A DNA stretch of 64,000 nucleotides from Protonemura montana. Lineage: Eukaryota; Arthropoda; Insecta; Plecoptera; Nemouridae. The translations under genes and the position numbers were made by a program. Position 1 is the first letter of the stretch. Every line of letters starts with the position of its first letter. Below the pieces are notes generated by a model. That model was given only the letters and a program-made list of their open reading frames with translations, was not told the origin of the DNA and did no database searches. Below are positions 51,601 through 63,100 of this stretch, one piece after another. The stretch covers positions 17,783,021 to 17,847,020 of the forward strand of contig OX387602.1 of NCBI GenBank assembly GCA_947568835.1, written 5' to 3'.

Positions 51601-54600
51601 ATGTTTAGCTGTACGGTACAAGTATTGTTGTCGTTCGTAGTGTCACCGGTTTCAGGAATTATTTGACACGACAGGAACCTCACAATGTCAGAAAAGAATT
51701 TAATTAAGCAGCATAGTTACTCAAAAATTATATTTTTTTGTTGCACTCTTTAAGTGGTTCATAAAAATTTCTATCCAGCCAATTATACTGTAAAATTTTT
51801 CGGTCGAACGGGCGATAATTTTATTATTATTATGTTTTTTTTGTTGGCATCATATTTATATTTTAACTTTGAACTGCTTTTAAGCATCAGTTTGAAATGT
51901 TATGTCTGGCAGTAGCATTATATAATATTTGGCGATGTTTTAATATTTAATAACACTCTCCGTTCGAAGGATAACCGTCAATAAGCAAGTCGAAAATATC
52001 AGTTGTCCCTCAGGCGTCCTCCGTAGACCACGAAGTCAATGCTGGCCTACGTCAATTACTCTATTAATTCTCAGAAATGATCATTACGTGCGTTGCACCT
52101 ACCTCAGGCGCATGTTTCTCTGAAGACATTGTCGAATTTTACACATTTCAAAGCGTAAAACAAATTGCTATCCATGTTTACTGTATACAGGAAGTTCAAA
52201 GAGTACCATACATAAAAGCTGGAACACCATTTGCACCGAAAAAAAATTACTAATAACAAAATCGTGGCCGGAGGTTAGAAAAAAAAAGTATTTTTCATAT
52301 AGCACGTAACATAACAATGCTACCTTGGTCCAACTCTTAGGTATACAAGAAAAAGAAAATCAAATGCTCGCGTCCGTCTATTGACTCCATTCTTTACCAT
52401 TTGTTGTACTAGCTCGTACGAATCAGAACTGTAACAAACGCTTTTGAGTGACAGAGCTATCTCAACTCGCGATATTAATCGGCTAGCGATTGGACGCAAG
52501 GCGTTTCGTTTTTAATCAAAAGCATGTCATGGTCCATGGATTCTATACAGTCTAGCATTGCAGCCAGTTGATTGTCATTTGACACAATGTTTAGTATACC
52601 TATTGCATGGTATCGCGTTGCTAGAAACGGGTCCCTTGTTTCATGACAAAACACACTCACTACCCTCGCTGATGGGGCATTCAACAGTTAACACAACGTT
52701 ACGTATCGGATTTCATTAAATACTTAGGGAACTTTTGCGTCGACTCCGAAGGGGTGACTGAAAATATATATTTCACACTAATGAATTGTATTGTGTCACT
52801 TTAAAATAAGTGATACAATATTTAACTTCAATTGCGTTTGGCTTTCGCTTTTTAAATAAGTAGAGTTGGCTCTGCGTTTATTCAATGCAGAAATGCATTC
52901 GTAATTTGAGATTCTATATTTAGGTCGAGGGCTTTTAGAAAAAAAATGCATCAAATTGGCACGTTGTATCTTACGTTTATCGTTTTACCTGCATACTTAT
53001 CTGGACCATATAAAATAATTGATGATAAAGAATGAAAAATAACAGCTAGCCGTCAGCATACGTGCGACCAGCTAGCAAGAGTGAACAGCCTCAAGAAACA
53101 ACGCGAAACCGACAGTCTCTGTCATAACTTTCATATATAATATATCGGCGTCGCGGGCGTCGGTCTCAAGCATCGGCTAGCAGGCAGCGTGGCGTCCGTA
53201 CTCCGTACATGTGCACAACGCGAGCTGACATTTCAAAAGTAATGCGTCCCGCGAGGATTCTGGGCATCGCGCTATGATTATGATTTGACGTCGTCAACCG
53301 TGACGCGCCGCGACGCCGACGCTCCACCCTAAAACACCCGTCTCGCGCCGCGACGCTCTGAGTCTACCAATGTATAGAACAAAGTCTGGTGGGAATAAAG
53401 GGATTATTAATTTTCATTTTCTCGTACAATGCAATGTGGTTATTGAGCAGAACGCTTCCAGGAACGCATGTGAGACAACGTTAGTCTAAAGAAAATTATA
53501 ATCAAGCAAGGTATGGGGCCTAGGATGTCGCTTTAATATATGAAATATTCGAACAATTCGTTAAAGTATTCAGCAACAACGTTCTAGTTTGTTTAGGGTT
53601 CAATTTTCAGTCATGATACCGCGTTTAGGTATGTAATTGTGAAATAAATCAGGATGAACCAATTGAACGCAATGTGATACATAGTAGGTACACTTAGGAT
53701 TTTTATGAAAATTTAAAACAGGTCTCTGGTGACAAGCGAACCTGTTCCAGAGTATTGTCCCAACTCGTAATTAGTACTCAATACCAATATCACAGCTATT
53801 ACGTACCAATAGTCAATACATATACTATTTCGAAACCTCTACATCACGATATCATAATTCATGTGTTCATATTTGAAGCAACCCCAGAAAACATAAACTC
53901 AAAGGAACAAACACATTTTGTTGCATTAAAATCACGAGCCATGCCAGAACGGGAACCAATGAACGCAAGGTAATGGCGTCCTGTGGGCGTTGTGGCGTCG
54001 TTTTTCGAGCGCATCGCGCCTGGCAATTGGCCGACGCCTGGCGCCTGGCGTCGTTGCGCGTCGGGGCGTGGTCCAAAGCGACGGGATGCATTCTCGGCCG
54101 GCGTCTTGGAGGTGCATCACGTGTATTGTGAGCGCTCTGACGATGCGATGCACTCACGGGACAAGGCGCCTGCGCGATTTGCTATGTAGATTCGAATGAG
54201 TTATTGGAAACGAGCTTAGAAGAACGTGTGAGATAACGGATAGTTTTGTAAGTGGTGTCATGTAAGAAGCAGTTTAGTACACAGTAATTTAACACCAGCG
54301 GCGACAGTCATTTCAGGTTCTTAATATGATCGTAGCGCAACTTATTATATTTAAATCTGTCTCAATATCTCGGCTATGCACCGTTCTGCATCGGAGACAC
54401 TACAACCACGCGACACTTGGCTGACGACGTGATATTCTGACGAAATCGTTCCTTGGCCCACAGGCCCCGTTCGGCTCCAGTAGTTTCGCGGACCTCCTCT
54501 CGGCGCCATTCTCCGAAGACACCGGCGCGCTTGCCGAAGAGCTTGACCCGTTCACGGACGTGGTATTCCAGCACCAAGAAGACTCTCTCGGCGGCGGCTC

Positions 54601-57224
54601 GTCACCGGGTACCAACCCCATCCTGCCCAGCTTCCAAGACACATACTCCCTGCGTTACTCGAGGTCGAGTCACGAGGACGAGTCTCCAGACCTCGCGAGC
54701 CTCGGTTTCAAGATGGACGAGGACTGCTATGCCAACGTGGCGCCGTACCCAAACCACCACCACCACCATAACCACCAACACCTCCACCACCACCCAGCGC
54801 CGACGGTGCCGACACCGGCGCCGTCGCCATACGAGTTCCAGCCACAGCAGCAGCCTCAGCAGCCACCGTTCTCGCCCTACTTTCCCCCGCACCCTCAACA
54901 AAACCCGAGTCCCGGGTTCGACACCGGCCCTTGTCCGCAGGACACATACTCCTTGCCGCATTTCCCAAGCACTTCCGAGCTCCACGTCGCGACGTCGCTT
55001 AGTCTACGACAGCGGAGAGCATCGCTTCCACTTCAAAGATCGGAATCCACCAGGTAAACTGCTTGCACATGAACCATTTGACGAGGATATTTCATTATGC
55101 TGTTATGGGCGTGTACGATGTATGTAAATCGAACGATTGCAAGGACTAATAGCTTCATTTTTTATGCTTCCAAGTAATACAAAGTCGCAAAGTTATCTTG
55201 TTGCTATCTATTGTTGTACCTATCAGAAGCAGGATGTTTGATTCTAAAAAAAAACGTTTCTCCTTGCAGCAGTAGCGAGTCGCCCAAGCTCCGTCTCGGC
55301 GTGATCGCCAGTGGTCCACCACCCTCCGTTTCCTCGTCGGCATCGTCCTCCCCCGGATGTGGCGACAACAGCTCCAGCCAGATGTCTGGCCCGACCTCCC
55401 GGCCGGCTCCGACGCCTCCGTCGCCGTCGCAACTGTGCGCCGTGTGTGGGGACACCGCTGCGTGCCAGCACTACGGCGTGAGGACGTGCGAAGGGTGCAA
55501 GGGCTTCTTCAAGAGAACCGTGCAGAAAGGCTCGAAATACGTGTGTCTTGCTGACAAGGCGTGTCCAGTAGATAAGCGACGAAGGAATCGGTGCCAATTT
55601 TGCCGGTTTCAAAAGTGCTTGCTGGTCGGCATGGTGAAGGAGGTGGTCCGCACTGACTCGCTGAAGGGCAGGAGAGGACGGTTACCGTCGAAGCCGAAAT
55701 CACCGCAGGAGTCGCCCCCTAGTCCGCCCGTGTCGCTCATCACTGCGCTCGTGAGAGCTCACGTCGACACCACGCCAGATCTCGCCAATCTCGACTATTC
55801 GCAGGTGAGCGATCGCCGCTTCAGCAAGAAATGGGACGATTTGACGCGCTCCGTGTTAGAGCAGAACACAAGAAAATTTGTAAAAGTCAAGATTCGGAAG
55901 ACCAATTTTTACAGAGATTAATTCAGAAAATCACAAAAAAAGTCTTCGTTGTAGTTTAAAATCATGGTATTAAGATTTGAAAACAATGATTCGAAATCTT
56001 GTTGGCCTGAGCCTGACAGGGCAGGGACAGGGAAGGCCACCAAACCTTCTGGCAACACTCCTTATTACTTTTATATAAATAACAAATTGCCTTTTTTGCA
56101 TTTCAGAACCGCGAGCCGGGCCCGACCGAACCCACCATTAGCGAAGCAGAAAAGATCCAGCAGTTCTACAACCTCCTGACAACCTCGGTGGACGTGATCC
56201 ACTTGTTCGCGGAAAAGATCCCCGGCTTCACCGAGCTCCACCGCGACGACCAAGAATTGCTGTTCCAGTCGGCGTCCCTGGAACTTTTCGTGCTGCGCCT
56301 GGCGCATCGGACGCAACCTGACGACACCAAACTGACTTTCTGCAATGGCGTCGTGCTTGACAAGCTCCAGTGTCAGCGCAGCTTCGGGGACTGGTTGCTG
56401 GCCATCTTCGACTTCTGCCAGTCGCTGCATGCGATGGATATTGATATATCTGCGTTCGCCTGTCTTTGCGCGCTCACCCTCGTCACAGGTACACATTACG
56501 CGTTGATCTTGATGCTCGTAAATGAGATCACAACACATACTTACCTGGAAATATTAAAAATAATACTCAATGGTGTTTATTTTTTCACGATGTACCTCAT
56601 GTGGCATGAAACTGAAATAGTGTCTGTAAATGTAATGCAAATGACATAACTTTTGTGAGAGAGGAGGGTTTGAGGAGTGGCCAAAAATATGTTGTTATTT
56701 TTTTTGTGATATCAGAAGTGCAAAATATTTCATTTTCTAGCATCAATACTTTCATTTCTCTGTTGTGGGTAGATAGGACAGCCAAGGTCAGTCCTCATCA
56801 GGAGGTTGGTAATTATGCGAGAACTTGGAGGGGTGCAGTGTTTTTCTTGAGAGCCAGGACTTATAATCTACAGCTCCAGTCCATCTGTTGATATCTGTAG
56901 AGTTGCACACCGCCACAAGGTTTCCAAAGTAATATCAAAACTAACAGTTGCACCATTTCCTTTGCAGAACGGCACGGTCTCAAGGAGCCGCACAAAGTGG
57001 AGCAGTTGCAGATGAAGATCATCGGCTCGCTGCGAGACCATGTCACGTACAACGCGGATGCCCAGCGCAAAGCTCATTACTTCTCTCGACTGCTTGGGAA
57101 ACTGCCAGAGCTGCGATCACTCAGCGTGCAGGGTCTGCAACGAATATTTTACCTGAAGCTCGAAGACTTGGTGCCAGCACCGCCTCTCATAGAGAACATG
57201 TTTGTCGCGAGTTTACCGTTCTAA
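42519..57224 (+). CDS. Hr38: Hr38, NR4A-type nuclear receptor (spliced, six coding exons)
   Basis: Orphan nuclear receptor of the NR4A (Nurr1/Nur77) class, a nuclear transcription factor that binds NBRE (AAAGGTCA) and, in insects, dimerises with Ultraspiracle. Exons joined by GT-AG introns with matching phases: 42519-42690, 50611-50723, 54464-55053, 55270-55804, 56107-56488 and 56968-57224, giving 682 codons. The first zinc finger uses C348, C351, C365 and C368; the second uses C384, C390, C400 and C403. The P-box CEGCKG is at 365-370 and the A-box RRGR at 426-429. The ligand-binding domain runs from about 480 to 682, including [22 protein letters not shown], and a C-terminus ending SLPF. It aligns with vertebrate NR4A with no gap; that family's pocket is filled by side chains, so activity is set mainly by expression. 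The N-terminal region has [10 protein letters not shown] and a His/Gln/Pro-rich tract. An alternative first exon lies at 43139-43250. Identity is near certain; the first two exons rest on splice phase only. Confidence 0.95.
42989..42996 (+). promoter_or_regulatory. TATA box of a candidate second Hr38 promoter (exon 1b)
   Basis: TATAAAAA in the context GATTATAAAAAGC, followed 22-25 bases later by an initiator-like TCATCG near 43011. This would give a leader of about 125 bases before the exon 1b ATG at 43139. It lies in the first intron of the 1a transcript, so both promoters could share the upstream CRE cluster 0.75 kb away. Confidence 0.45.
43139..43250 (+). CDS. Hr38: Hr38 alternative first coding exon 1b
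   Basis: An ATG at 43139, and a second in-frame ATG at 43151 with better context (ATCAATG), open a frame beginning [15 protein letters not shown]. It continues with an Asn-rich tract and ends NYWNNTDH. The frame closes at a near-consensus donor, CATT/GTAAGT, in phase 1. This is the same phase as exon 1a, so splicing to 50611 completes a Cys codon and enters the same exon 2. The upstream in-frame stop is TAA at 43073-43075. Asn-rich stretches are common in insect transcription factors. The exon is supported by donor quality, phase and composition, not by transcript data. Confidence 0.6.
44455..44644. promoter_or_regulatory. intronic CRE cluster, candidate Hr38 enhancer
   Basis: CGACGTCA at 44455-44462, TTACGTCA at 44547-44554, TGACGTCT at 44563-44570 and a perfect TGACGTCA at 44637-44644 lie within 190 bases, in a GC-richer island 2.1 kb inside the transcription unit. 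The density is similar to that of the promoter cluster. Enhancer function is inference. Confidence 0.4.
45230..45317. promoter_or_regulatory. MEF2-type site next to a CRE-like site
   Basis: CTATATTTAG at 45230-45239 fits the MEF2 consensus YTA(A/T)4TAR. A CGACGTCA follows at 45310-45317, inside a GC-rich island. Vertebrate Nur77 (NR4A1) is a well-known MEF2 target, so the pairing is suggestive. The same bases could instead be a TATA box of an internal promoter. Confidence 0.3.
50611..50723 (+). CDS. Hr38: Hr38 exon 2
   Basis: Acceptor TCGTGGTCCACAG ends at 50610, with a CTGAC branch-point candidate about 25 bases upstream. The exon starts with two bases that complete the phase-1 codon from either first exon. 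It then reads [14 protein letters not shown] and [13 protein letters not shown], ending in phase 0 at donor CAG/GTTAGC. Its phase-0 end fits exon 3 exactly. An internal ATG at 50703 (MLLLHSQ) could serve as a start if an upstream exon were non-coding. Confidence 0.75.
50724..54463 (+). other. Hr38 intron 2
   Basis: AT-rich 3.7-kb intron with two GC-rich islands near its 3' end, 53140-53350 and 53970-54180. Both are dense in GACGCC or GGCGTC, and the second contains a CACGTG E-box. Open frames inside these islands exist in several overlapping frames, as expected from GC-rich sequence, and none is supported. Confidence 0.7.
54464..55053 (+). CDS. Hr38: Hr38 exon 3, N-terminal activation region
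   Basis: Acceptor CCTTGGCCCACAG; the exon begins [16 protein letters not shown]. It carries [10 protein letters not shown], related to the LPSF segment of vertebrate NR4A AF-1, and a second QDTYSL copy further on. A His-rich tract lies at about residues 193-205 and is followed by Pro/Gln-rich sequence. The exon ends in phase 2 at CAG/GTAAAC. An in-frame stop lies just upstream of the acceptor (TGA at 54422), so the frame does not simply extend 5'. Confidence 0.9.
55270..55804 (+). CDS. Hr38: Hr38 exon 4, DNA-binding domain
   Basis: Acceptor TTTCTCCTTGCAG; donor CAG/GTGAGC in phase 0. It contains both complete zinc fingers ([18 protein letters not shown] and [11 protein letters not shown] regions), the A-box and the conserved hinge [21 protein letters not shown]. 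All eight zinc-binding cysteines are present. Confidence 0.97.
56107..56488 (+). CDS. Hr38: Hr38 exon 5, N-terminal half of the ligand-binding domain
   Basis: Acceptor GCATTTCAG; donor ACAG/GTACAC in phase 1. It encodes [42 protein letters not shown] and [16 protein letters not shown], all recognisable NR4A ligand-binding-domain landmarks. Confidence 0.96.
56968..57224 (+). CDS. Hr38: Hr38 exon 6, C-terminal half of the ligand-binding domain
   Basis: Acceptor CCTTTGCAG; the first two bases complete Glu to give TERHGLKEP across the junction. It ends [16 protein letters not shown] and FVASLPF, then TAA at 57222-57224. This is the normal NR4A C-terminus including helix 12. Confidence 0.97.
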
Positions 57225-59655
57225 GCGGTGTAAGCGTGCAAGGTATTGGCACATGGAACCAGTTGAGCGCGTGTGGTGGCCTCCTGAAATACAGTCTCCG
57301 CCACAGGACCTAGAACGAACCTTTAGCTGAAGTGTGATATACAAAATGGATAGTGCAGCCATTTTTCATGGAGTCAATAGCTGGACATTAAGAATGAGTA
57401 GATAGGTTATCATTATCGTAAATAAATTAAGACTATTTATTTTAATTTTATCAGACATAAATTGTAAGTGTGTTCTAGAAAACTTAAACTACTAGTGAAC
57501 TTTTTACCCGCTGGAAAGAAAAGAAGATTTGCGCTGAAGACGAAATAGATTTTGATAGACAGTTTGATGAGATTGAGAAGTAGTGGTTTGCTGGTTTACA
57601 CGTCCATCCTCTAGGGAGGCCTTGACAGTTTACATTTGTGTACCTATTGCCTTCCTAAAATAATGAATGTACTTATTCCCTTTGGAAGTCGCGAGCTGAA
57701 ATCGCGACAAGCCAGTCACACTACAAGCGTTTTCTTGCCATGTGAAGGAGGAATTAACCTTCGTGATAAATTGGCCAATTTCAGTGTTGGGCCCTATGTA
57801 ACTGTTACACATAAAATATGTACTCTAGGTTTGGATGACTTCCAAGCGAAACCATTCTGTGATTTTATTTAGGATATTTTTTAGCCATAGTAGAATATTT
57901 TTCTTTTTTCTATTTAAATTCAGCCCAGAATCACGATGTTTCTTTTGCTCTCTTGCTGTGTAGAGCCGTTTTTTTTTTGTGATACACATAGTTTTATTTG
58001 TGCCGTTACCACGTGAATGCTTATCCTTGGTTGGGTTGCTAGACAACATGCTACACCAACAAACAAAGATAGTAAACAGAACATTTTCTTCATAATACAA
58101 TATATTTTTTATTTGTTTTGTTTGGAGAGACTATTTATGTTCTATAAATAATAAATACCTACCTACAATGTGAGAGTTACCTTGTACATAAACAAATTAA
58201 TATATATTGTAGGAGATATTTTACCTAATGATAGGAAAATAATTGTACATTATAACCAGAGAAAGAGGAGAATCATATTGCCATTCTTACCATAATATTT
58301 TTTATGAAATAAATTGGTTCATTTAGTGACCAAATAGTAACCAATTGAAAGATAATTGCAGCCCAAAGCGTTATGCAGATTGATAAGTGATGACCTAATT
58401 ACATTCTTGACAATTTGCTTCAGAAAAGACCAATTAAAAACGAATGATATTGGCCCGATAAAAGTGGCGTCAGTTTTGCCATTTCTGATGAAAACAGGCC
58501 ATGGAAATAAGTATTTTTGAGAAGACTAAAAGTGTAAGAGAAGGAAACTATGGGATGAATTTGTGATGGAAACATCAAGAAGTGATACTTAAAAAGATTT
58601 GTCCTCAAATATTGAGAAAATCGATGAGCCTATTAAGATGTGCCGTTTTACGTACTTAATATTTAAAACCACTATTAATTGATATCAATATTGAGTGAGA
58701 AAAGAAACCGAATGTGGTAAATATCGATATTTAATATTTATATGGAACTTTCTTTGAAACCCTGCATGTCAAAAAACCGGAGGGATAGATTTAGACTATT
58801 TGCGTTCATATATCTCAAGAAAAGAAGATTCTTTTCAATCCTTAAGTTTCATAAGAAAATGTTTTGATGTACTACCATTGTATTTGAATGTTATAAAAAT
58901 GTTTGCAATCTCTTAACAACACTCTTAGTTTGTAAAAACGCAACTAGTTCTATTTTCCTTAAATTATAGAAACCAGATAGAATATATTTGTCATTTGCTA
59001 TTGCAATACTGTTTCGCACATATTATTTCATATTTTGAACAAAGATCTGTACAAAGTTGGCAAGTACCATTTTTCTGGGCCTGCATTTAGTCAATCATTA
59101 TAAATGGTATTTATAAGAATATAGGTGTTGTCAAATGAAGATGCACAAAATTAGACATAACAGTAGGCAATATTGTAATGTATCATATTAATACCAAATA
59201 CCTATTGCCATTTTTGTGTCAATTGAAAATTTCTAAATTCTGTAAATTTAATTTGATCTTGAAGTATTTTTGCAATTATCTGTCATCTCAACGCACGTTT
59301 AGTCACATAAAAGTTACCGTTTTACCAAAATGATAGTACTACGTACGAAACCAATGGCGATATCACATCTTTTATGCATTAAAAAAGCATTCAAGTACAA
59401 AATGTCTTCCAAATATTAATTTTGTATTTTCAATCACATTTTTTCAGTAGCAAAAACTTCGAATGTGGCATTTAAATATATATATTCATCGACAGAGCTC
59501 TCTGGGTATCTTGGTGAGAGGCGGTGAGAGGCTTCTGGTTTTATTTGACAGTTGAGAGTTTATTTTTGTTTTTTGTTATAGTATTATAAATAACAATCAA
59601 ATAAATAGTTTTTTTTTGTGTAATTCTTACAAATTTCAATGCTTCGCGGCTTCAA
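57225..59655 (+). other. Hr38 3' UTR and Hr38-importin intergenic region
   Basis: AT-rich. AATAAA hexamers at 57421-57426, 58150-58155 and 58308-58313 are candidate poly(A) signals, the first only 197 bases after the stop. Several ATTTA pentamers occur (for example near 57434 and 58133), which would fit the short-lived mRNA of an immediate-early gene. In such AT-rich DNA they carry little weight alone. No gene was seen in the remainder. Confidence 0.5.
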
Positions 59656-59780
59656 CTACGTCACACTGTTTCCGGCATCAAGCAATCGTTGGCGCGGTTG
59701 GCGCCAAGGAGTTCATACGTACGCACCGTAGGAAAAATACGTCATAAGCGAAAGAAAATAGTTCGCGCTTGGTAAGATCT
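59656..59780 (+). promoter_or_regulatory. importin beta promoter region with E2F-like sites
   Basis: A GC-rich patch about 300 bases before the importin ATG contains TTGGCGC at 59689-59695 and the palindrome TTGGCGCCAA at 59698-59707 (E2F-type). Half-CREs lie near 59657 and 59738. No clear TATA box is present, as is common for housekeeping genes. TTG/GTAAGA at 59772 could be the donor of a 5' UTR intron, but no strong matching acceptor was found. Confidence 0.4.
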
Positions 59781-60043
59781 TTTCTCGATGGTATTTGAGA
59801 TTCCTTTATTTGTTGTGCGGCAATTATAAAATACAATTATTAAGAATAGTTCGTTGGTTCGTAGAAGGACAATATTTCTTGTGACTAATCAAAAAATCTT
59901 CGCGTATTACTACATGGGAACGTTGAAAACTTGGAATCGTGATACATGTGGGCGACTGCCATTGCCGGTCGAAAATACCGCTGACTTTATTCCTTTAAAT
60001 TATTATATCCGCCTTCTATTTGATCAAAGAATTTGTATCTGCG

Positions 60044-60104
60044 ATGGACACTCAAACAGCAACTCTTCAACTGATCCAAATTCTAGAGAAGACTGTATCT
60101 CCAG
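60044..60104 (+). CDS. Fs(2)Ket: importin beta exon 1
   Basis: Encodes [20 protein letters not shown] and ends in phase 1 at CCAG/GTGAGT. Confidence 0.93.
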
Positions 60105-63100
60105 GTGAGTATTACTTGTTATTAAGAGAAACAGTACTTGAACCCTTTGTGGCTTGTCTGGAATCCATGTTCTGACTCCACTGCCGATATTCATTTTTGT
60201 CTGGTACAATTTATCCTGCTGTAAGGTTAGGGTACAACCTCCATTCTTTGATGATTAATCTAATGGAAAGACACACTTTTTTTCCAGCCTAGAATTAGCT
60301 CTTGTAGGCATTCTTTTTATGACAATTCGAGATAATGTAGAGAGCCATGGGCTGGCTTGCTTGCTACCATTAACCTAATTTGCCGGAATTTGCAATATCC
60401 CAACTGCCAACAGCTAGCGGACAATATCTGGTCCTGGCATTGAGGCATTTATAGGAAGATTTATTGGCACATTCTCACAGCTAACACATCTTTGTTCTGT
60501 CTCTTTATAGATAAGAATGAATTGGAAGCAGCCCAAAATTTCTTGGAACATGCTGCTCAGACAAATTTAGTAAGTACCTAGGTTACTGTGAATGGCTTGT
60601 TATTGAGATAATATTTTCAGTATAAATAGGAGAAATATGAGATAAAAACAATTTCACCTCTTAACAGCCCGAGTTTGTGAAAACTTTATCTGACATCCTA
60701 CATCATGGTGGCAATAGTCCTGTGGCTCGAATGGCAGCTGGCTTGCAACTCAAGAACACGCTCACATCGAAAGATCAAACTCTTAAACTACAATACCAAC
60801 AACGATGGCTTGGGTTTCCTGAAGACACGAGAATGTATGTCAAGAAAAATGTGAGTACCACTAGATGCTGCAAAAATCGAGCATTTGTTTTGGAATATTG
60901 ACATCTGTAAGAAATACTTGTGACAATTAGATGCTCAATTGCTAGATTTTGATAATCCTATCATTGAAATTCCCCATTATTTCTGGACTAAGTCATTTTC
61001 TTTCGCAGATTTTGGCTGCATTGGGGACTGAAAACCACCGACCTAGCTCAGCGGCACAATGTGTTGCCTACGTAGCGGTAGCCGAATTACCTGTTGGCCA
61101 ATGGCCCGATCTCATGGCAGCCATGGTGAACAACGTTGTAGCCCCAACCAGTACAGAAATGATGAAAGAAGCTACACTAGAAGGAATTGGCTACATCTGT
61201 CAAGACATAGTAAGTGATGTATTAAGTAATTTTAAGTAGACCTACTGGGTTCTATAGAAAATGACTTACATTAAAAATTATTGTAATTTTTATGTGCTAT
61301 CTTTACCCAACTCTTTCTCTTCAGGAACATGAAATTTTAGTGGCGCAGTCCAATCAAATCCTGACAGCGATTATCCACGGGATGCGCCAGACAGAAATGA
61401 GCAATCACGTACGCCTTGCTGCAACAACTGCGCTGTTGAATTCCCTAGAATTTACAAGAGCAAATTTTGACAAAGAAGGAGAGCGCAACTTCATCATGGA
61501 AGTTGTTTGCGAGGCAACGCAGTCGACTGACACGCAAGTGCGCGTTGCCGCCTTGCAGTGTCTCGTGAAAATCATGTCACTTTACTATCAGTATATGGAG
61601 GCGTACATGGGGCAGGCCCTATTTCCGGTGAGTTTTCCTTGCTATATTAGCAGTCATCTCCTGGGTGTTTGAAGTACTGATAACCTGATACTATGAGTCA
61701 TACACAAGTCAGTAGTTAGTCATTGCTATTTTTGCCTATCGTAACACATAGGTTTTTGCCAGCTTGGACTTGATATACAGCCATTTTATAGCATTCAAGT
61801 ATCCTTTAACCTTTCTAACATGTATTTTAAAAGCAAGCTGGGGAAGAAGAGGGTAGAGAAAGTTGGTCTCTCAATTTTAAAATCAATATTATTGTGCCTG
61901 GCAGAGCCACCTTTGTGTCGTAAAAATAACATGCTACATTAAAGATAGCATATCTAGGGAAAGATTTGATTCCTATTGGTATCATGGTTTTTAAACTCAT
62001 GTCTATTTTATCTTACCTTGGCACTAGTCTTCAAAAAATAAAAAAATATATATATTTATTTATTAACAAATGGGATTTGAATCTTAAGTAATAAAATCAC
62101 TAGAAAATTAGTCGTTTTTTACTTGACATTCAAAACCCGTTGAAAATTTTTTTTTATAACTATTGGTATCATTTGTTACATACTTGTAAGATTTGAGTGT
62201 AGTGATAAAAAAAAAAACTTGCTCATATAATTTTAATAACCAGCTGTGCCAAGTTGCTTTGATTTATTTTATAGTCTAATAATGGGTAAAGCTTCTTTGG
62301 CTTGTAACTTACATTTTTATCTTCTTTCTCTTAAGATTACCCTGGAAGCGATGAAGTCTGACATCGATGAAGTCTCGCTGCAAGGCGTTGAGTTCTGGTC
62401 GAACGTTAGCGACGAGGAGGTGGACCTTGCGATTGAACACTCCGAGGCTCAGGAGTCTGGCCAGCCTCCGTCACGCACCTCGCAGTTCTACGCCAAGGGG
62501 GCGCTTCAGTTTCTTGTGCCCGTGCTCATACAGAAGCTTACGAAGCAGGAGGAGATGGACGACGAGGATGATTGGAATCCCAGCAAGGCGGCCGGAGTTT
62601 GCTTGCTCCTTCTCGCCACGTGCTGCGAGGATGACATTGTGCCGTTTGTGCTACCCTTCGTCAAGGACAACATTAAGAGTCCTGACTGGAGGTTTAGAGA
62701 CGCTTCTCTGATGGCTTTCGGTGAGTTCAAACAGGAAAATTTGAGAAGGTTGCAGATTCTTAACTGTATTGGTAGTAAGCATGGTATAGGAAGGAAAGAA
62801 GCCTATTTTGTCATTTAATAGTGATTATTTTAGCTGGGCTTGAAGTGTAATTTATTTAAACATATCATGTCAAAGGCTGCAAAGTTTGAAGAGTTAAAAA
62901 GTTACTCGGCATTTGAACTCCTCTCGGGATTAAAGCTAGCACAATTATTTCTTAAAATATTCTTGCAGGATGGCTATTAAATACCATCACTTAGTCTAGC
63001 TCTTGCCACTCATCACCTGTTAACTCCTCCAGGCTCGATCATGGGCGGCCTGCAGCCGACAACTCTGAAGCCGCTGGTAGAGCAGGCGATGCCGACGCTG

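Noticed and set aside
59854..60108. 84-codon frame overlapping importin exon 1
   Set aside because: It has no ATG at its start and is in a different frame from the real importin start at 60044.
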